Origin: a virus
Length of the DNA: 20,249 nucleotides
Strand: one strand, 5' to 3'
IMG/VR virus record: IMGVR_UViG_3300023179_000623
Span: 1 to 20,249 of that record
This document shows, piece by piece, positions 1 to 6,752 of the stretch. Each line of letters starts with the position of its first letter. Positions within the stretch are counted from its first letter, which is position 1. The position numbers and the translations under genes are program-made. A model generated the notes under the pieces. It searched no databases. It saw nothing but the letters and a program-made list of their open reading frames with translations, and was not told the origin of the DNA.

Positions 1-276
1 TCTATTTGATAAGAAAGAACTAATATTAAATTCAAATGAATATGAATGATTTGTAATTTTTACAAAATTGTCTTGTAGTATTATTGTATATTTCTTATCT
101 TCTGTTTGTAAATAATAACGCCCAGATGGAGTCATCAAATAATGAGTAGATGGGTCTGAAAGTAAGCGAGCTATTACTTTTTGGGTGAGATGCTCTCTTT
201 CAGTTAAATCTAATGGTTTCTTAGTTCTTTTAACAAACCAAACTTTAAATTTTTTAAATTTGTATTTTATGTTCAT
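1..276 (-). CDS. Unknown phage protein, N-terminal 92 residues (cut by window edge)
   Basis: An open frame runs leftward from an ATG at 276 through the left edge without a stop, so only the first 92 codons are present. The N-terminus is strongly basic (MNIKYKFKKFKVWFVKRTKK) and is followed by a segment that reads like a small beta-rich domain with SGRYYLQTEDKKYTII and ITNHSYSFEF. I do not recognise a family and propose no function. The gene has its own promoter-like site (291-322) overlapping the 3' end of the upstream gene, and the spacing from that site to the ATG is about 14 nt. The C-terminus lies outside the window. Confidence 0.75.
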   Translation of the reverse strand, partial: MNIKYKFKKFKVWFVKRTKKPLDLTEREHLTQKVIARLLSDPSTHYLMTPSGRYYLQTEDKKYTIILQDNFVKITNHSYSFEFNISSFLSNR

Positions 277-290
277 AACTTTTATTTGTT

Positions 291-322
291 TAAATATACG
301 AATAATTTTTTAAATATCCAAC
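291..322 (-). promoter_or_regulatory. Motif P promoter-like site (copy 1, weaker -33 box)
   Basis: On the minus strand this reads GTTGG (322-318), then 19 nt, then TATATTTA (298-291). The box order and spacing are the same as in the five other copies in the window and match the Bacteroidota promoter type TTTG/TAnnTTTG. The -33 box starts with G instead of T. It overlaps the last codons of the AT-hook gene and lies 14 nt before the ATG at 276. Function is inferred. Confidence 0.5.
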
Positions 323-924
323 CCAAATAAAGTATTCTTTTTGGGACGTCCTCTTTTACGTTTTATTTGGGGTTCGTTAGGTTTAGGCTTAACTTTTTGG
401 GATTTAGATTTTCGAGCTCGTGTTATTTTGCGACTTTCATAAGGAGATAAACCTCGAGATTTATACAAATATTCATAAAAATCAAGTATATCTTTATCCC
501 AATTAGATAATAATTCACGTATTTCGCATTTAGTAGTGTTAAAAGCAAGTATAAACGCTTCAACAAGTTCTTCTAAACGTTTGGATTCTTCTTTATCAAA
601 ATCATCCATAAGTTTTTTATATCTAATAAAATCTAAATTAGTTTTATCGTATTGTTCTTTATATGTGTCTTTTTTTAAATTAAGTTTTTCTTTAGCATTT
701 ATAACTACTAATTGTGCTTGCCAAAAAAATGATGGATAATCAAAATCTCCATTTTTGATACGATCAATAAGGGGTGCTCGTTTACCTAATGGTGTAGTTT
801 TTTCGGTATGGGTTCTCCACCACATAAACTTATTATAATTTATCTTTTGATATTTAGATAAATGTTGTTCAACAACAGATTTAGGATGAATAATAAATGA
901 ATCCAAATAACACAAATAATTCAT
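310..924 (-). CDS. Unknown protein with C-terminal AT-hook-like motif
   Basis: This encodes 204 residues from an ATG at 924. A TTG seven codons upstream (945) is in frame but overlaps the -7 box of a promoter-like site, so the ATG is preferred; AAGG lies just before it. The N-terminal half is rich in aromatic residues (KFMWWRTHTEKTTPLGKRAP, FDYPSFFWQAQ). The middle is a charged, probably helical or coiled-coil stretch (roughly residues 80-140). The C-terminal tail is very basic and contains KRKRGRPKKN, which fits the AT-hook core (GRP flanked by Lys/Arg) that binds the minor groove of AT-rich DNA. I do not recognise the main domain. A nucleoid- or genome-associated role is a guess from the tail alone. 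Confidence 0.75.
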   Translation of the reverse strand: MNYLCYLDSFIIHPKSVVEQHLSKYQKINYNKFMWWRTHTEKTTPLGKRAPLIDRIKNGDFDYPSFFWQAQLVVINAKEKLNLKKDTYKEQYDKTNLDFIRYKKLMDDFDKEESKRLEELVEAFILAFNTTKCEIRELLSNWDKDILDFYEYLYKSRGLSPYESRKITRARKSKSQKVKPKPNEPQIKRKRGRPKKNTLFGLDI

Positions 925-941
925 ATAACCTTGATTTACAA

Positions 942-973
942 TCAATATATGAACAAATATTTAAAAAGCCAAA
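942..973 (-). promoter_or_regulatory. Motif P promoter-like site (copy 2)
   Basis: Minus strand: TTTGGCTTT starts at 973, and TATATTGA occupies 949-942, with TTTG and TA separated by 20 nt exactly as in the other copies. It begins one base after the stop codon of the secreted nuclease gene and ends 17 nt before the ATG at 924, so it would drive the AT-hook gene and perhaps the partial gene beyond. Confidence 0.6.
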
Positions 974-974
974 T

Positions 975-1562
975 TTAATTACAATTAACTCTAAATATTT
1001 TTAAATCTCCATTAGGTGCTATATTCTTAAAATAATAACATTCACTAATATTTAATTTTTTTGATTTAATTGTCTTATAAAAACCGCTTGGTATAGTAGC
1101 GCCACCAGCTACTTTTTTGAGTGGTGGGTTAAAATCTATTCTAATATAAACTTCTATGTCATCTGCTTTTTTTCTTAAATTTCTTTCGTATTCTTCAAGT
1201 TCTTTCCATACTCCTCTGTTCAAAGATTGGTGTTGAAGAGCTGAGTTTAGGTAAGTAAATGTTTGTTTAAGTAGAACAGCATCGCACCCAAAAGCGGCAG
1301 CAGGAGCCATATGTCCTTTATCCCATTCATTTGCTATATAATCTTCATTGTCTGAAGTATGTACTGTTTTCTCTTTGTAGAATTCTAATCCTTTACGGGG
1401 TATGTTATTTTCGGCACAAGTAACTCTATATTTAACCCATTTTGGTTGTTCTAATACTTCAGAATATACTAATGTGAAAACTTTATTTTCAATGTAAACG
1501 CTATCTCGTTTTTGAGCAAATAAAGATAATGGTAAAAATAATAATAGTATTAGTTTTCTCAA
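975..1562 (-). CDS. Secreted DNA/RNA non-specific endonuclease (NUC1 / Serratia nuclease family)
   Basis: This 195-residue protein starts with a clear signal peptide (MRKLILLLFLPLSLFAQ) whose end is typical of Bacteroidota exported proteins. The mature part carries the beta-beta-alpha-metal nuclease signature: DKGHMAPAAAF at residues 81-91, a Lys variant of the usual DRGH with H84 as general base, then NSALQHQSLNRGVWKELE at 106-123, where N115 aligns with the Mg-binding Asn of the family. The family cleaves both DNA and RNA without sequence specificity. The start codon is TTG at 1562; no ATG occurs before residue 85, and the signal peptide decides this start. The gene follows the endolysin gene by 5 nt, so it is probably expressed with the lysis genes. 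Export suggests periplasmic or extracellular action, for example clearing released host nucleic acid; that role is inferred. Confidence 0.9.
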   Translation of the reverse strand: MRKLILLLFLPLSLFAQKRDSVYIENKVFTLVYSEVLEQPKWVKYRVTCAENNIPRKGLEFYKEKTVHTSDNEDYIANEWDKGHMAPAAAFGCDAVLLKQTFTYLNSALQHQSLNRGVWKELEEYERNLRKKADDIEVYIRIDFNPPLKKVAGGATIPSGFYKTIKSKKLNISECYYFKNIAPNGDLKIFRVNCN

Positions 1563-1567
1563 TGTTA

Positions 1568-2155
1568 TTATTTAAGCAATGCGTAGTATTCTTTAAAGTG
1601 CTTTAATCTATCTGGGAGGCCAATTGTTCCACCATTAACACATTTTGTTACTGCTGTTACTGAAGCATCACTTGCATCTTTACAATGTGGCAAACATCTT
1701 TGGAAAAACCAAGCAGCTGATAATAGTGGATATTTGGTTGCTACTAAATCAGGATTACCAACAATATCTTCATTGATTGCTTTACCAAACTCAGTATAAT
1801 TGTTTTTTCCGGTCAATTGAATATACCCTCTACCTCTAAATTTGTATCCATCTCCACTCGCCTCATCACCATTACCCATTCTACTTCCATAAACTAAATT
1901 AGCGATTTTTTCAGGCTTTCTTTCATATTGAAGTGCTTTTGCTTCTGTTGGGAAATACTTTTTAAATATACCCAATAAACCCTTTGCACCATAGTTTAAG
2001 TTTTCTTGTACTAATTTGAACCCACCACTTTCATGACCACACTGTGATAAAAAGTGTGCTACTTCAATTGGAGTATCAATTTTAAATCTTGCAATAGTTG
2101 GTAGTTCAGCAAGAACTTTATCCGGAACATGTCCTTTTAGTTTGTTAAAATCCAT
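1568..2155 (-). CDS. GH19 chitinase-like endolysin
   Basis: This 195-residue protein matches the glycoside hydrolase 19 (chitinase class I-like) fold used by many phage endolysins. It has FLSQCGHESGGF at 35-46 with E42 as the likely catalytic acid, GDEASGDG near 96-103 with E98 as a candidate second Glu, and FRGRGYIQLTG at 106-116, the family's most conserved segment. It would cut glycan strands of peptidoglycan at the end of infection. No signal peptide or membrane segment is visible, so release would depend on a holin, and a holin candidate lies 1.2 kb upstream in the same cassette. The whole length is occupied by the catalytic domain, with no cell-wall-binding domain. It is spaced 2 nt from the upstream small gene and 5 nt from the downstream nuclease. 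Confidence 0.9.
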   Translation of the reverse strand: MDFNKLKGHVPDKVLAELPTIARFKIDTPIEVAHFLSQCGHESGGFKLVQENLNYGAKGLLGIFKKYFPTEAKALQYERKPEKIANLVYGSRMGNGDEASGDGYKFRGRGYIQLTGKNNYTEFGKAINEDIVGNPDLVATKYPLLSAAWFFQRCLPHCKDASDASVTAVTKCVNGGTIGLPDRLKHFKEYYALLK

Positions 2156-2157
2156 AA

Positions 2158-2391
2158 TTATTTCTTTTTAGAGGTTTTTTTAGGTTTTTCTTCAATTGGA
2201 GTTTCTTCTGTTACTTTAGTATCTGTTTCAGCAGGTGTTTCTTCTTTTTCAACTTCTTCTTTTAAATCATCAAATTGTTTATCTAATTTGGAAACTTCAC
2301 CCTTTGCTGTTTCTAATACATCTGCTACTTTTTCATCTAATTTTGTATTCGCAAACAAATATTTAAGTATTGCTTTAAAAATTTCTTTCAT
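2158..2391 (-). CDS. Small acidic Lys/Glu-rich protein of the lysis cassette, function unknown
   Basis: This encodes 77 residues. The first 20 form a possible amphipathic helix (MKEIFKAILKYLFANTKLDE). A heptad-like charged stretch follows (KVADVLETAKGEVSKLDKQF), and then a low-complexity tail rich in Glu, Thr and Pro ends in a poly-Lys cluster (KPKKTSKKK). I do not recognise a family. It lies between a membrane protein gene and the endolysin gene, 2 nt from the latter, which suggests co-expression at lysis. A motif M copy stands 8 nt before its ATG, so this gene may begin its own transcript for the endolysin and nuclease. Confidence 0.75.
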   Translation of the reverse strand: MKEIFKAILKYLFANTKLDEKVADVLETAKGEVSKLDKQFDDLKEEVEKEETPAETDTKVTEETPIEEKPKKTSKKK

Positions 2392-2399
2392 GGTTTTTT

Positions 2400-2422
2400 A
2401 TTTTATTATAAATATGTAAAAA
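2400..2422 (-). promoter_or_regulatory. Motif M, copy A (putative second-class promoter)
   Basis: Minus strand: TTTTTACATAT followed directly by TTATAATAAAAT. Two other copies in the window (4242-4264, 8625-8647) agree at nearly all 23 positions. It lies 8 nt before the ATG at 2391 and just after the stop of the preceding gene. The TATAATAAA core resembles a -10-type element; a late promoter is a reasonable but unproven reading. Confidence 0.45.
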
Positions 2423-2424
2423 TA

Positions 2425-2835
2425 TTAAAACATAAACAAAATAAACAAAATACCCCAAGTAGTTAAAGCAATTTTATTTATTTTTTGATTTGAAACGGTT
2501 TCCTTTGTAATTTCTCTTCTATATTGAGCAGATTCCGATGTAAGAATACTATCCAACATAATATTCATATTTATAGATTCTTTTAATAATGAATCTTGTT
2601 TTAGGATATGGTTAGTATATAATAAGTTTTTATTCAATAAGAATCCGGTTTTATTACCCAATGAATCTATTGTAAGTTTATTAATTCTAAAAATATTATT
2701 AATATCCTCTCCCTGCTTTTTTGTCATTACAACAACCGTATCACTACTCTCAATTCTCTGATAAGGGTACGATTGGCTCCAACTTAAAAGGGGAAGCAGG
2801 AATATCATCACGCTTAATAATAGCTTGTGTTTCAT
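2425..2835 (-). CDS. Exported protein with C-terminal membrane segment (spanin candidate)
   Basis: This 136-residue protein has an N-terminal signal peptide (MKHKLLLSVMIFLLPLLSWS, cleavage likely near residue 20-21) and ends in a hydrophobic segment at about 121-136 (KIALTTWGILFILFMF). The region between has repeating Leu/Asn/Ser helices. Its start lies inside the 3' end of the upstream coiled-coil gene, with an 86-nt overlap in another frame, as in Rz/Rz1-type spanin pairs. The combination of N-terminal export signal and C-terminal membrane helix resembles a unimolecular spanin. However, there is no cysteine in the protein, hence no lipobox and no lipid anchor to the outer membrane. Spanin function is inferred from position and topology only. 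Confidence 0.7.
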   Translation of the reverse strand: MKHKLLLSVMIFLLPLLSWSQSYPYQRIESSDTVVVMTKKQGEDINNIFRINKLTIDSLGNKTGFLLNKNLLYTNHILKQDSLLKESINMNIMLDSILTSESAQYRREITKETVSNQKINKIALTTWGILFILFMF

Positions 2836-3115
2836 GTAATACTGTTGTTAATTGTTCTTTTTCTTCAATTAATTGTACTTTCTCTTCTTCTAAAGTTTTT
2901 ATGCTATCTTTCATACTTGTTACTTCGGTAGCAGCAACTTCATCTATTTTTTTAACTAAATAATTTACTTTTTTCATTCTCTCCTGAGATTTTTTAAGTA
3001 ATTCATCTAATTCTTTCTCTTTCGGGTCTATAGGTGTGGGGTTATCGGCTAATACAGCAGTTAACCCAATAATAGCGATTAATGCGCTAATGTAATATAA
3101 ATTATTTATTTTCAT
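2750..3115 (-). CDS. Membrane-anchored coiled-coil protein, i-spanin candidate
   Basis: This encodes 121 residues. A hydrophobic segment lies at about 7-24 (YYISALIAIIGLTAVLA) with few charges before it, followed by a long charged helical region from about 33 to 100 that contains EKELDELLKKSQERMKKV and DSIKTLEEEKVQLIEEKEQL with clear heptad character. N-terminal anchor plus periplasmic coiled coil is the usual layout of an inner-membrane spanin (Rz-like). VLA before DNP could instead be a signal-peptidase site, which would make the protein soluble in the periplasm. It overlaps its upstream neighbour by 14 nt and its downstream neighbour by 86 nt. Confidence 0.75.
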   Translation of the reverse strand: MKINNLYYISALIAIIGLTAVLADNPTPIDPKEKELDELLKKSQERMKKVNYLVKKIDEVAATEVTSMKDSIKTLEEEKVQLIEEKEQLTTVLHETQAIIKRDDIPASPFKLEPIVPLSEN

Positions 3116-3365
3116 TTCTTAAAATTTCTAACATTTCAACTTTTGATACCATATAACCCAAAGTGGAATCACTTTTACGAACATGTTCTGTAAGAACATC
3201 TACTTTTTGATTTAACCTAACTACTTCTTCATCGCATTTACCTACTTGTTCAGAGTAGTTCATTTTAATATCAATATAAAGATACCCTATTGCTACTATT
3301 ACTATGAATAATAAGCCTTTTACTGGGTCTTTACTGAATTGTTCAAATGTGATTGGGGTTTTCAT
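3102..3365 (-). CDS. Small membrane protein with coiled coil, lysis cassette
   Basis: This encodes 87 residues. One transmembrane helix lies at about 17-33 (GLLFIVIVAIGYLYIDI), and a coiled-coil region follows to the end (CDEEVVRLNQKVDVLTEHV, VSKVEMLEILRNEN). The N-terminal 15 residues would stay in the cytoplasm. The layout is like an i-spanin, so the cassette contains two such proteins in a row. Its start codon overlaps the stop of the holin candidate (TAATG), which suggests translational coupling. Which of the two coiled-coil proteins would partner an outer-membrane component cannot be decided from sequence. Confidence 0.75.
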   Translation of the reverse strand: MKTPITFEQFSKDPVKGLLFIVIVAIGYLYIDIKMNYSEQVGKCDEEVVRLNQKVDVLTEHVRKSDSTLGYMVSKVEMLEILRNENK

Positions 3366-3604
3366 TACTCAGCGCCTCCTTCTTTTTTACCGAAAATTTT
3401 ATCAGCAGAAGCCAAACCTAAAGAACCAAATGAAAGTGCAGCAACCGCATTAATTAAAGCATCTGCGGGAGCAACACTAACATCTGTGAATTGATTGTGG
3501 TACATTGTAAAACACAACATTAAACCAGATACAATACCAACAAATTGTTTTGATGAGAATTTTCCTTTATCGTCTTGGAAAATTTGAGTAAAAAATTTTT
3601 TCAT
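3365..3604 (-). CDS. Putative two-helix holin
   Basis: This encodes 79 residues from an ATG at 3604 (MKKFFTQIFQDDKGKFSSKQ). Two hydrophobic segments lie at about 20-35 (FVGIVSGLMLCFTMYH) and 48-66 (ALINAVAALSFGSLGLASAD), joined by a short polar loop. The tail is charged (KIFGKKEGGAE). Size and topology fit a class II-type holin, which makes the inner-membrane lesion that lets the endolysin out. It is the first gene after the 3.7-kb terminator and is followed by spanin candidates and a GH19 endolysin. An in-frame GTG at 3661 would add 19 residues; the ATG is preferred because of the typical MKKFF start. Holins are too variable for certainty. Confidence 0.65.
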   Translation of the reverse strand: MKKFFTQIFQDDKGKFSSKQFVGIVSGLMLCFTMYHNQFTDVSVAPADALINAVAALSFGSLGLASADKIFGKKEGGAE

Positions 3605-3688
3605 AATTTTAGTTTTTAAGTGAAACAATAAGTAACCATTAAAAACCATTCCTAGCAACACAATTCATCAATACATATCATAAAAGAT

Positions 3689-3715
3689 AAAAAAAAGCTT
3701 GGTTTCCCAAGCTTT
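3689..3715 (-). terminator. Intrinsic terminator with GAAA tetraloop
   Basis: On the minus strand, the 9-bp stem AAAGCTTGG / CCAAGCTTT closes a GAAA (GNRA) tetraloop and runs straight into a T tract. It lies about 25 nt past the stop codon of the 161-residue gene, so it would end the nrd/161-aa transcript before the lysis cassette. The plus strand reads the same stem followed by CTTTTTT, so it could work in both directions, although no plus-strand gene is seen. Confidence 0.85.
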
Positions 3716-3739
3716 CTTTTTTATAAATCTAAATTATGA

Positions 3740-4225
3740 TTAATATCTCCTTTTAAATTTAGACCACCCGGGTTTTTGTGAAATAGGAAAATCTCCGGCC
3801 CCAGCACGTTTAAACTCTCCAGGTCTTCTTCCTCCACCTCCTAAACCAAAGTATGGATTTGAATCATATGGTGGCCTATTTGTAATAGAAGGGCGATTAT
3901 TTGGGTTTTGATATCCTTTTACTACACTTAAAAATTTATTATATGGGATAAGCTTGTATAGTTCCCTCTCAATTTCCCTATACTTAATATATGGATCATT
4001 GTCTTCTGGAATATTCTCTAACCATGACTCTGGATTACTAGTAAGGTATGATATAAGTTCTCTTGCGGGAGTGCCTGTGTATTCTTTTGCTAATTTTTCT
4101 GGGTTGGATTCAAAAAAGGCATCTATTGCATTATTAAGAGCATCAGATACACTGGGCCATTTATTTTCGTTTAGTACTCCTCTAATCTCTTCCTTAATTA
4201 ATTGTCTTAATTGTGATAATTTCAT
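3740..4225 (-). CDS. Unknown protein with charged N-terminal peptide and Gly/Arg/Pro-rich C-terminus
   Basis: This encodes 161 residues. The N-terminus MKLSQLRQLIKEEIRGVLNE is a short amphipathic helix of a kind that recurs at the start of unrelated proteins in T4-like phages. It contains two L/I-x-E sites (LIKE, VLNE), the type cut by T4-like prohead proteases. Residues about 25-105 are helical and acidic. The C-terminal third is low complexity with Asn, Pro, Gly and Arg (NPYFGLGGGGRRPG) and a basic end (GWSKFKRRY). I do not recognise a domain. An internal head protein packaged by its N-terminal peptide is a possibility, not a conclusion. A motif M copy lies 16 nt upstream and a strong terminator downstream, so it may be a single-gene transcript. 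Confidence 0.7.
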   Translation of the reverse strand: MKLSQLRQLIKEEIRGVLNENKWPSVSDALNNAIDAFFESNPEKLAKEYTGTPARELISYLTSNPESWLENIPEDNDPYIKYREIERELYKLIPYNKFLSVVKGYQNPNNRPSITNRPPYDSNPYFGLGGGGRRPGEFKRAGAGDFPISQKPGWSKFKRRY

Positions 4226-4241
4226 AGGTTTAAGTGTTTAT

Positions 4242-4264
4242 ATTTTATTATACATATGCAAAAA
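4242..4264 (-). promoter_or_regulatory. Motif M, copy B (putative second-class promoter)
   Basis: Minus strand: TTTTTGCATAT followed directly by GTATAATAAAAT. It differs from copy A at two positions. It stands between the nrdA stop and the ATG at 4225, 16 nt from that ATG, and is preceded by a run of T residues. Confidence 0.45.
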
Positions 4265-4278
4265 AAAATCAAAATTGC

Positions 4279-6003
4279 TTAGCTCTCGCACGAGACACAA
4301 TCTGAGAATCTTTGAAGATTATCACCTCGTAATACACTTTCTGTGCGTAGATAATACAAGGTTTTAATACCAAGTTTCCAAGCTTCTTTATGAACCATGC
4401 TAATGTCTTTGGGTGAATCGTTAGGGTCAAAACATAAATTTAACGATATAGCTTGGTCAACATATTCTTGTCTAATAGCATTTTGTTTTACTATTTCAAG
4501 TTGATTAACTTCTTTAAATGTTAAAAATATTTCTTTTTCTTCAGGCGACAATATATAATCTGGGAGTCCTAAAATTGAGCCTTGATCTTTGAGTATTTGT
4601 TCCCATACACTATCTATATTGTAACCTTTTTTCTCTAATAGGTTTTCAAGAATTTTATTGCGTTTGATAAATACTCCTTTTGCTGTTTTAAGATTATATA
4701 CGTTAGCGGGAATAGGTTCAATTGAGGGAGACACACCACCCGAAATATGAGCATTTGAAATTGTAGGGGCTATTGCTAAGTGGTGTGTATGTCTTAAACC
4801 TGTTCCTTTACACCATTCAGGTTCACCATAAGCTTTAGCTTGGTCACGAGATGCTTTTAAAGCTTCGTCTTGTATAAATTTAAATATAATCCTAGTTAAA
4901 GAGCTGGCTTGGATACCCACAAATGGCAATTCTTTTGATTGAAGCAAAGTATGCCATCCCAAAACACCAATTCCAATTGCTCTACCTTTGGCGGCAGAAC
5001 GGATTGTGTTTTCCATAAATCTCATATTTTTGCCTCTATCGATAAATTCTTGTAGTACACCTTCTAAAAACCAACAAGTTAATTCGGGCAATGTCATTCC
5101 GTTTTCAAACTTATAGTCTTTCCATTCATCCCATCTTGCTAAATTAAGAGATGATAAACAACAAATAAATGAGTGGAGTTCGTCGCTATAGAGCGCGATT
5201 TCTGAACAAATATTTGTAAATTCTACTTTTAAATTATTATTTTTGTATGCTTGTGGGTTAGCATTATTAATATTATCCTCAAACATAATATATGGCTCAC
5301 CGGTTTCTAATCGCGATTTTAAAATTTCACCCCACAATCGCAATGCCTTTGCTTCTCGGTTTTCAACGCGTTTCATAAAGCTATCATCAATAACAACACA
5401 TTGGTGTAGATTTAAGCATTGTCTATTTACATCACCTTTTGGACGACGAATACTTAAAAATTCTTCAATATCTGGGTGGTTAATAGATAGGTTAACCGAA
5501 GCAGCACCTCTGCGAACTGAACCTTGATTGGTTGCTAAAATTGTTGAATCGTATATTTTAGCCCAAGGCACAACACCTTCGCTTACACCGTTGTCTTTAA
5601 TAGGTTTACCTCTTCCTCTGATACGAGACATTCCTATACCTACTCCACCACCTTGTGAAGTTAAGCGCATTAGTTCTGAATTAGCATCGGCTATGCCTTC
5701 AATAGAATCTCCTACATTAATACCAAAGCACGAGATTGGCATTCCACGTTCTGTTCCCAGATTAGATAATACAGGTGATGCTAAACATAACCAGTTTTTA
5801 ACTATTGCTTCGTAGAAGTATGGTTGTAAGTCTTTACGTTTTAGTCTGCGGGCGGCTGCTTTGCTAACTCGTCTGAAAGCATCAAATACATTTTCATCAG
5901 GTAGTAAATAGCCTTTTGAAATCATACTGATTGCTATATCATCCATGTAGTTAGGATAATCTTTGTTTTTAACCCAATTTGTTGTGTCTACTTGTATACT
6001 CAT
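4279..6003 (-). CDS. nrdA: Ribonucleoside-diphosphate reductase, class I alpha subunit
   Basis: This 574-residue catalytic subunit reduces ribonucleotides to deoxyribonucleotides. Visible landmarks are SCFGIN at 91-96 (C92, first redox Cys), the Asn-Cys-Glu active-site triad in FTNICSEIAL (N264, C266, E268), the second redox Cys at C281/C282, a YY pair near the end (KTLYYLRTES) for radical transfer, and a C-terminal thiol pair in SDCVSCES (C569, C572). The protein is short for the family because there is no N-terminal ATP-cone domain, so allosteric overall-activity control is probably absent, as often seen in phages. Its ATG overlaps the TGA of the upstream ADP-ribosyltransferase-like gene, indicating coupled translation. 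The NrdB gene lies upstream in the same unit but is separated by two accessory genes. Confidence 0.97.
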   Translation of the reverse strand: MSIQVDTTNWVKNKDYPNYMDDIAISMISKGYLLPDENVFDAFRRVSKAAARRLKRKDLQPYFYEAIVKNWLCLASPVLSNLGTERGMPISCFGINVGDSIEGIADANSELMRLTSQGGGVGIGMSRIRGRGKPIKDNGVSEGVVPWAKIYDSTILATNQGSVRRGAASVNLSINHPDIEEFLSIRRPKGDVNRQCLNLHQCVVIDDSFMKRVENREAKALRLWGEILKSRLETGEPYIMFEDNINNANPQAYKNNNLKVEFTNICSEIALYSDELHSFICCLSSLNLARWDEWKDYKFENGMTLPELTCWFLEGVLQEFIDRGKNMRFMENTIRSAAKGRAIGIGVLGWHTLLQSKELPFVGIQASSLTRIIFKFIQDEALKASRDQAKAYGEPEWCKGTGLRHTHHLAIAPTISNAHISGGVSPSIEPIPANVYNLKTAKGVFIKRNKILENLLEKKGYNIDSVWEQILKDQGSILGLPDYILSPEEKEIFLTFKEVNQLEIVKQNAIRQEYVDQAISLNLCFDPNDSPKDISMVHKEAWKLGIKTLYYLRTESVLRGDNLQRFSDCVSCES

Positions 6004-6007
6004 AAAT
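5993..6007. repeat. 15-bp direct repeat at the nrdA start (copy 1)
   Basis: TGTATACTCATAAAT (plus strand) covers the start codon of nrdA and is repeated exactly at 6742-6756 over the start codon of the gene before it. Both proteins therefore begin MSIQ. The copies also overlap the translation start context. Confidence 0.8.
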
Positions 6008-6752
6008 AAAGTTGGTTTATTTTATATAAAACTTTAATAGCTGAAGGGGGGATGTTTTGTTCTGTAAATGCTCCGTCTCCCATAAAAAAATTAGGATCGT
6101 CGTAAAATTTGTGATTGGGAATTTTGGATAAATCTATTTCTAATATATACATTGATTCTATACTATCTTTATTAGAACTTGCTTTCCACAAAGCTTGAGC
6201 TAATTCTTCTAATTCATCTAATTCTACATTAGAAACCAAATAAATCCTTTCAGGATGGTTTGATAATTTGCTTTTTGTTTTTGGAGTTAAACCATATTTT
6301 AATATTTTTGGTAAATTAATATTTGAGGTAATATGGAATGCTGTAGGGTTTTTTCTTATAAATTCATCTTCTTTACCATATTTAGCTTCATATTTTATGT
6401 CTACATTTTTTTTACCTATAAATTTTTCCAAATTGCTTGAATACTTGCCAGCATCTTTAGTATAACCTCCTATAAAAGACGGGTACCACCCATAAGTTTC
6501 CATAAATTTATTTACTCTATTTAAGATATCCTTATCTAAAATATCAAATTCTATGTCAATAGTAGAATTATTAGCTTCAGATACTTTTATTTTAGGCCCA
6601 ATTTGTTTTTGCAATTGAGTAATAGTTGTTGTTGAGTCAATTGTTTTTAAAAATTCATTTATTGGTTGAATTTTTTTATACAATTCCCAAGCGTGAGTAT
6701 CACTCCATTTTTGAAGAAATGGATATTGTTTTTTTATCTCCTGTATACTCAT
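6000..6752 (-). CDS. Putative ADP-ribosyltransferase (H-Y-E type)
   Basis: This encodes 250 residues. The C-terminal half (about 125-250) fits the ADP-ribosyltransferase fold: AFHITSNINLPKILKYGLTP at 138-157 with H140 as the NAD-binding His, RIYLVSN at 169-175 with Y171, and DGAFTEQNIPPSAI at 226-239 with E231 as the catalytic Glu candidate. This is the H-Y-E arrangement of PARP/diphtheria-toxin-like enzymes, different from the R-S-E type of T4 Alt and ModA/B. The N-terminal half (MSIQEIKKQYPFLQKWSDTH onward) is helical and unrecognised. Enzymes of this fold transfer ADP-ribose to proteins or nucleic acids; the target here is unknown. The gene overlaps the upstream ACP-like gene by 53 nt and the nrdA start by 4 nt. 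Triad assignment is by eye, so the family call is moderate. Confidence 0.6.
   Translation of the reverse strand: MSIQEIKKQYPFLQKWSDTHAWELYKKIQPINEFLKTIDSTTTITQLQKQIGPKIKVSEANNSTIDIEFDILDKDILNRVNKFMETYGWYPSFIGGYTKDAGKYSSNLEKFIGKKNVDIKYEAKYGKEDEFIRKNPTAFHITSNINLPKILKYGLTPKTKSKLSNHPERIYLVSNVELDELEELAQALWKASSNKDSIESMYILEIDLSKIPNHKFYDDPNFFMGDGAFTEQNIPPSAIKVLYKINQLYL

Noticed and set aside
310-945. TTG start at 945 for the AT-hook gene
   Set aside because: The codon lies inside the -7 box of the promoter-like site at 942-973, so a transcript from that site could not contain it; the ATG at 924 fits better.
3620-3650. Repeated AACCATT units in the gap before the holin gene, considered as operator repeats
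   Set aside because: There are only two short units with no symmetry and no other copies near gene starts.
3365-3661. GTG start at 3661 for the holin candidate
   Set aside because: The extra 19 residues do not look like part of a holin, and the MKKFF start at 3604 is more typical; not excluded.
4280-4300. CTCGTGCGAG inverted repeat at the nrdA end followed by a T run, considered as a terminator
   Set aside because: The stem is about 3-4 bp, codes for the conserved C-terminal Cys region, and the T run is too far from it.
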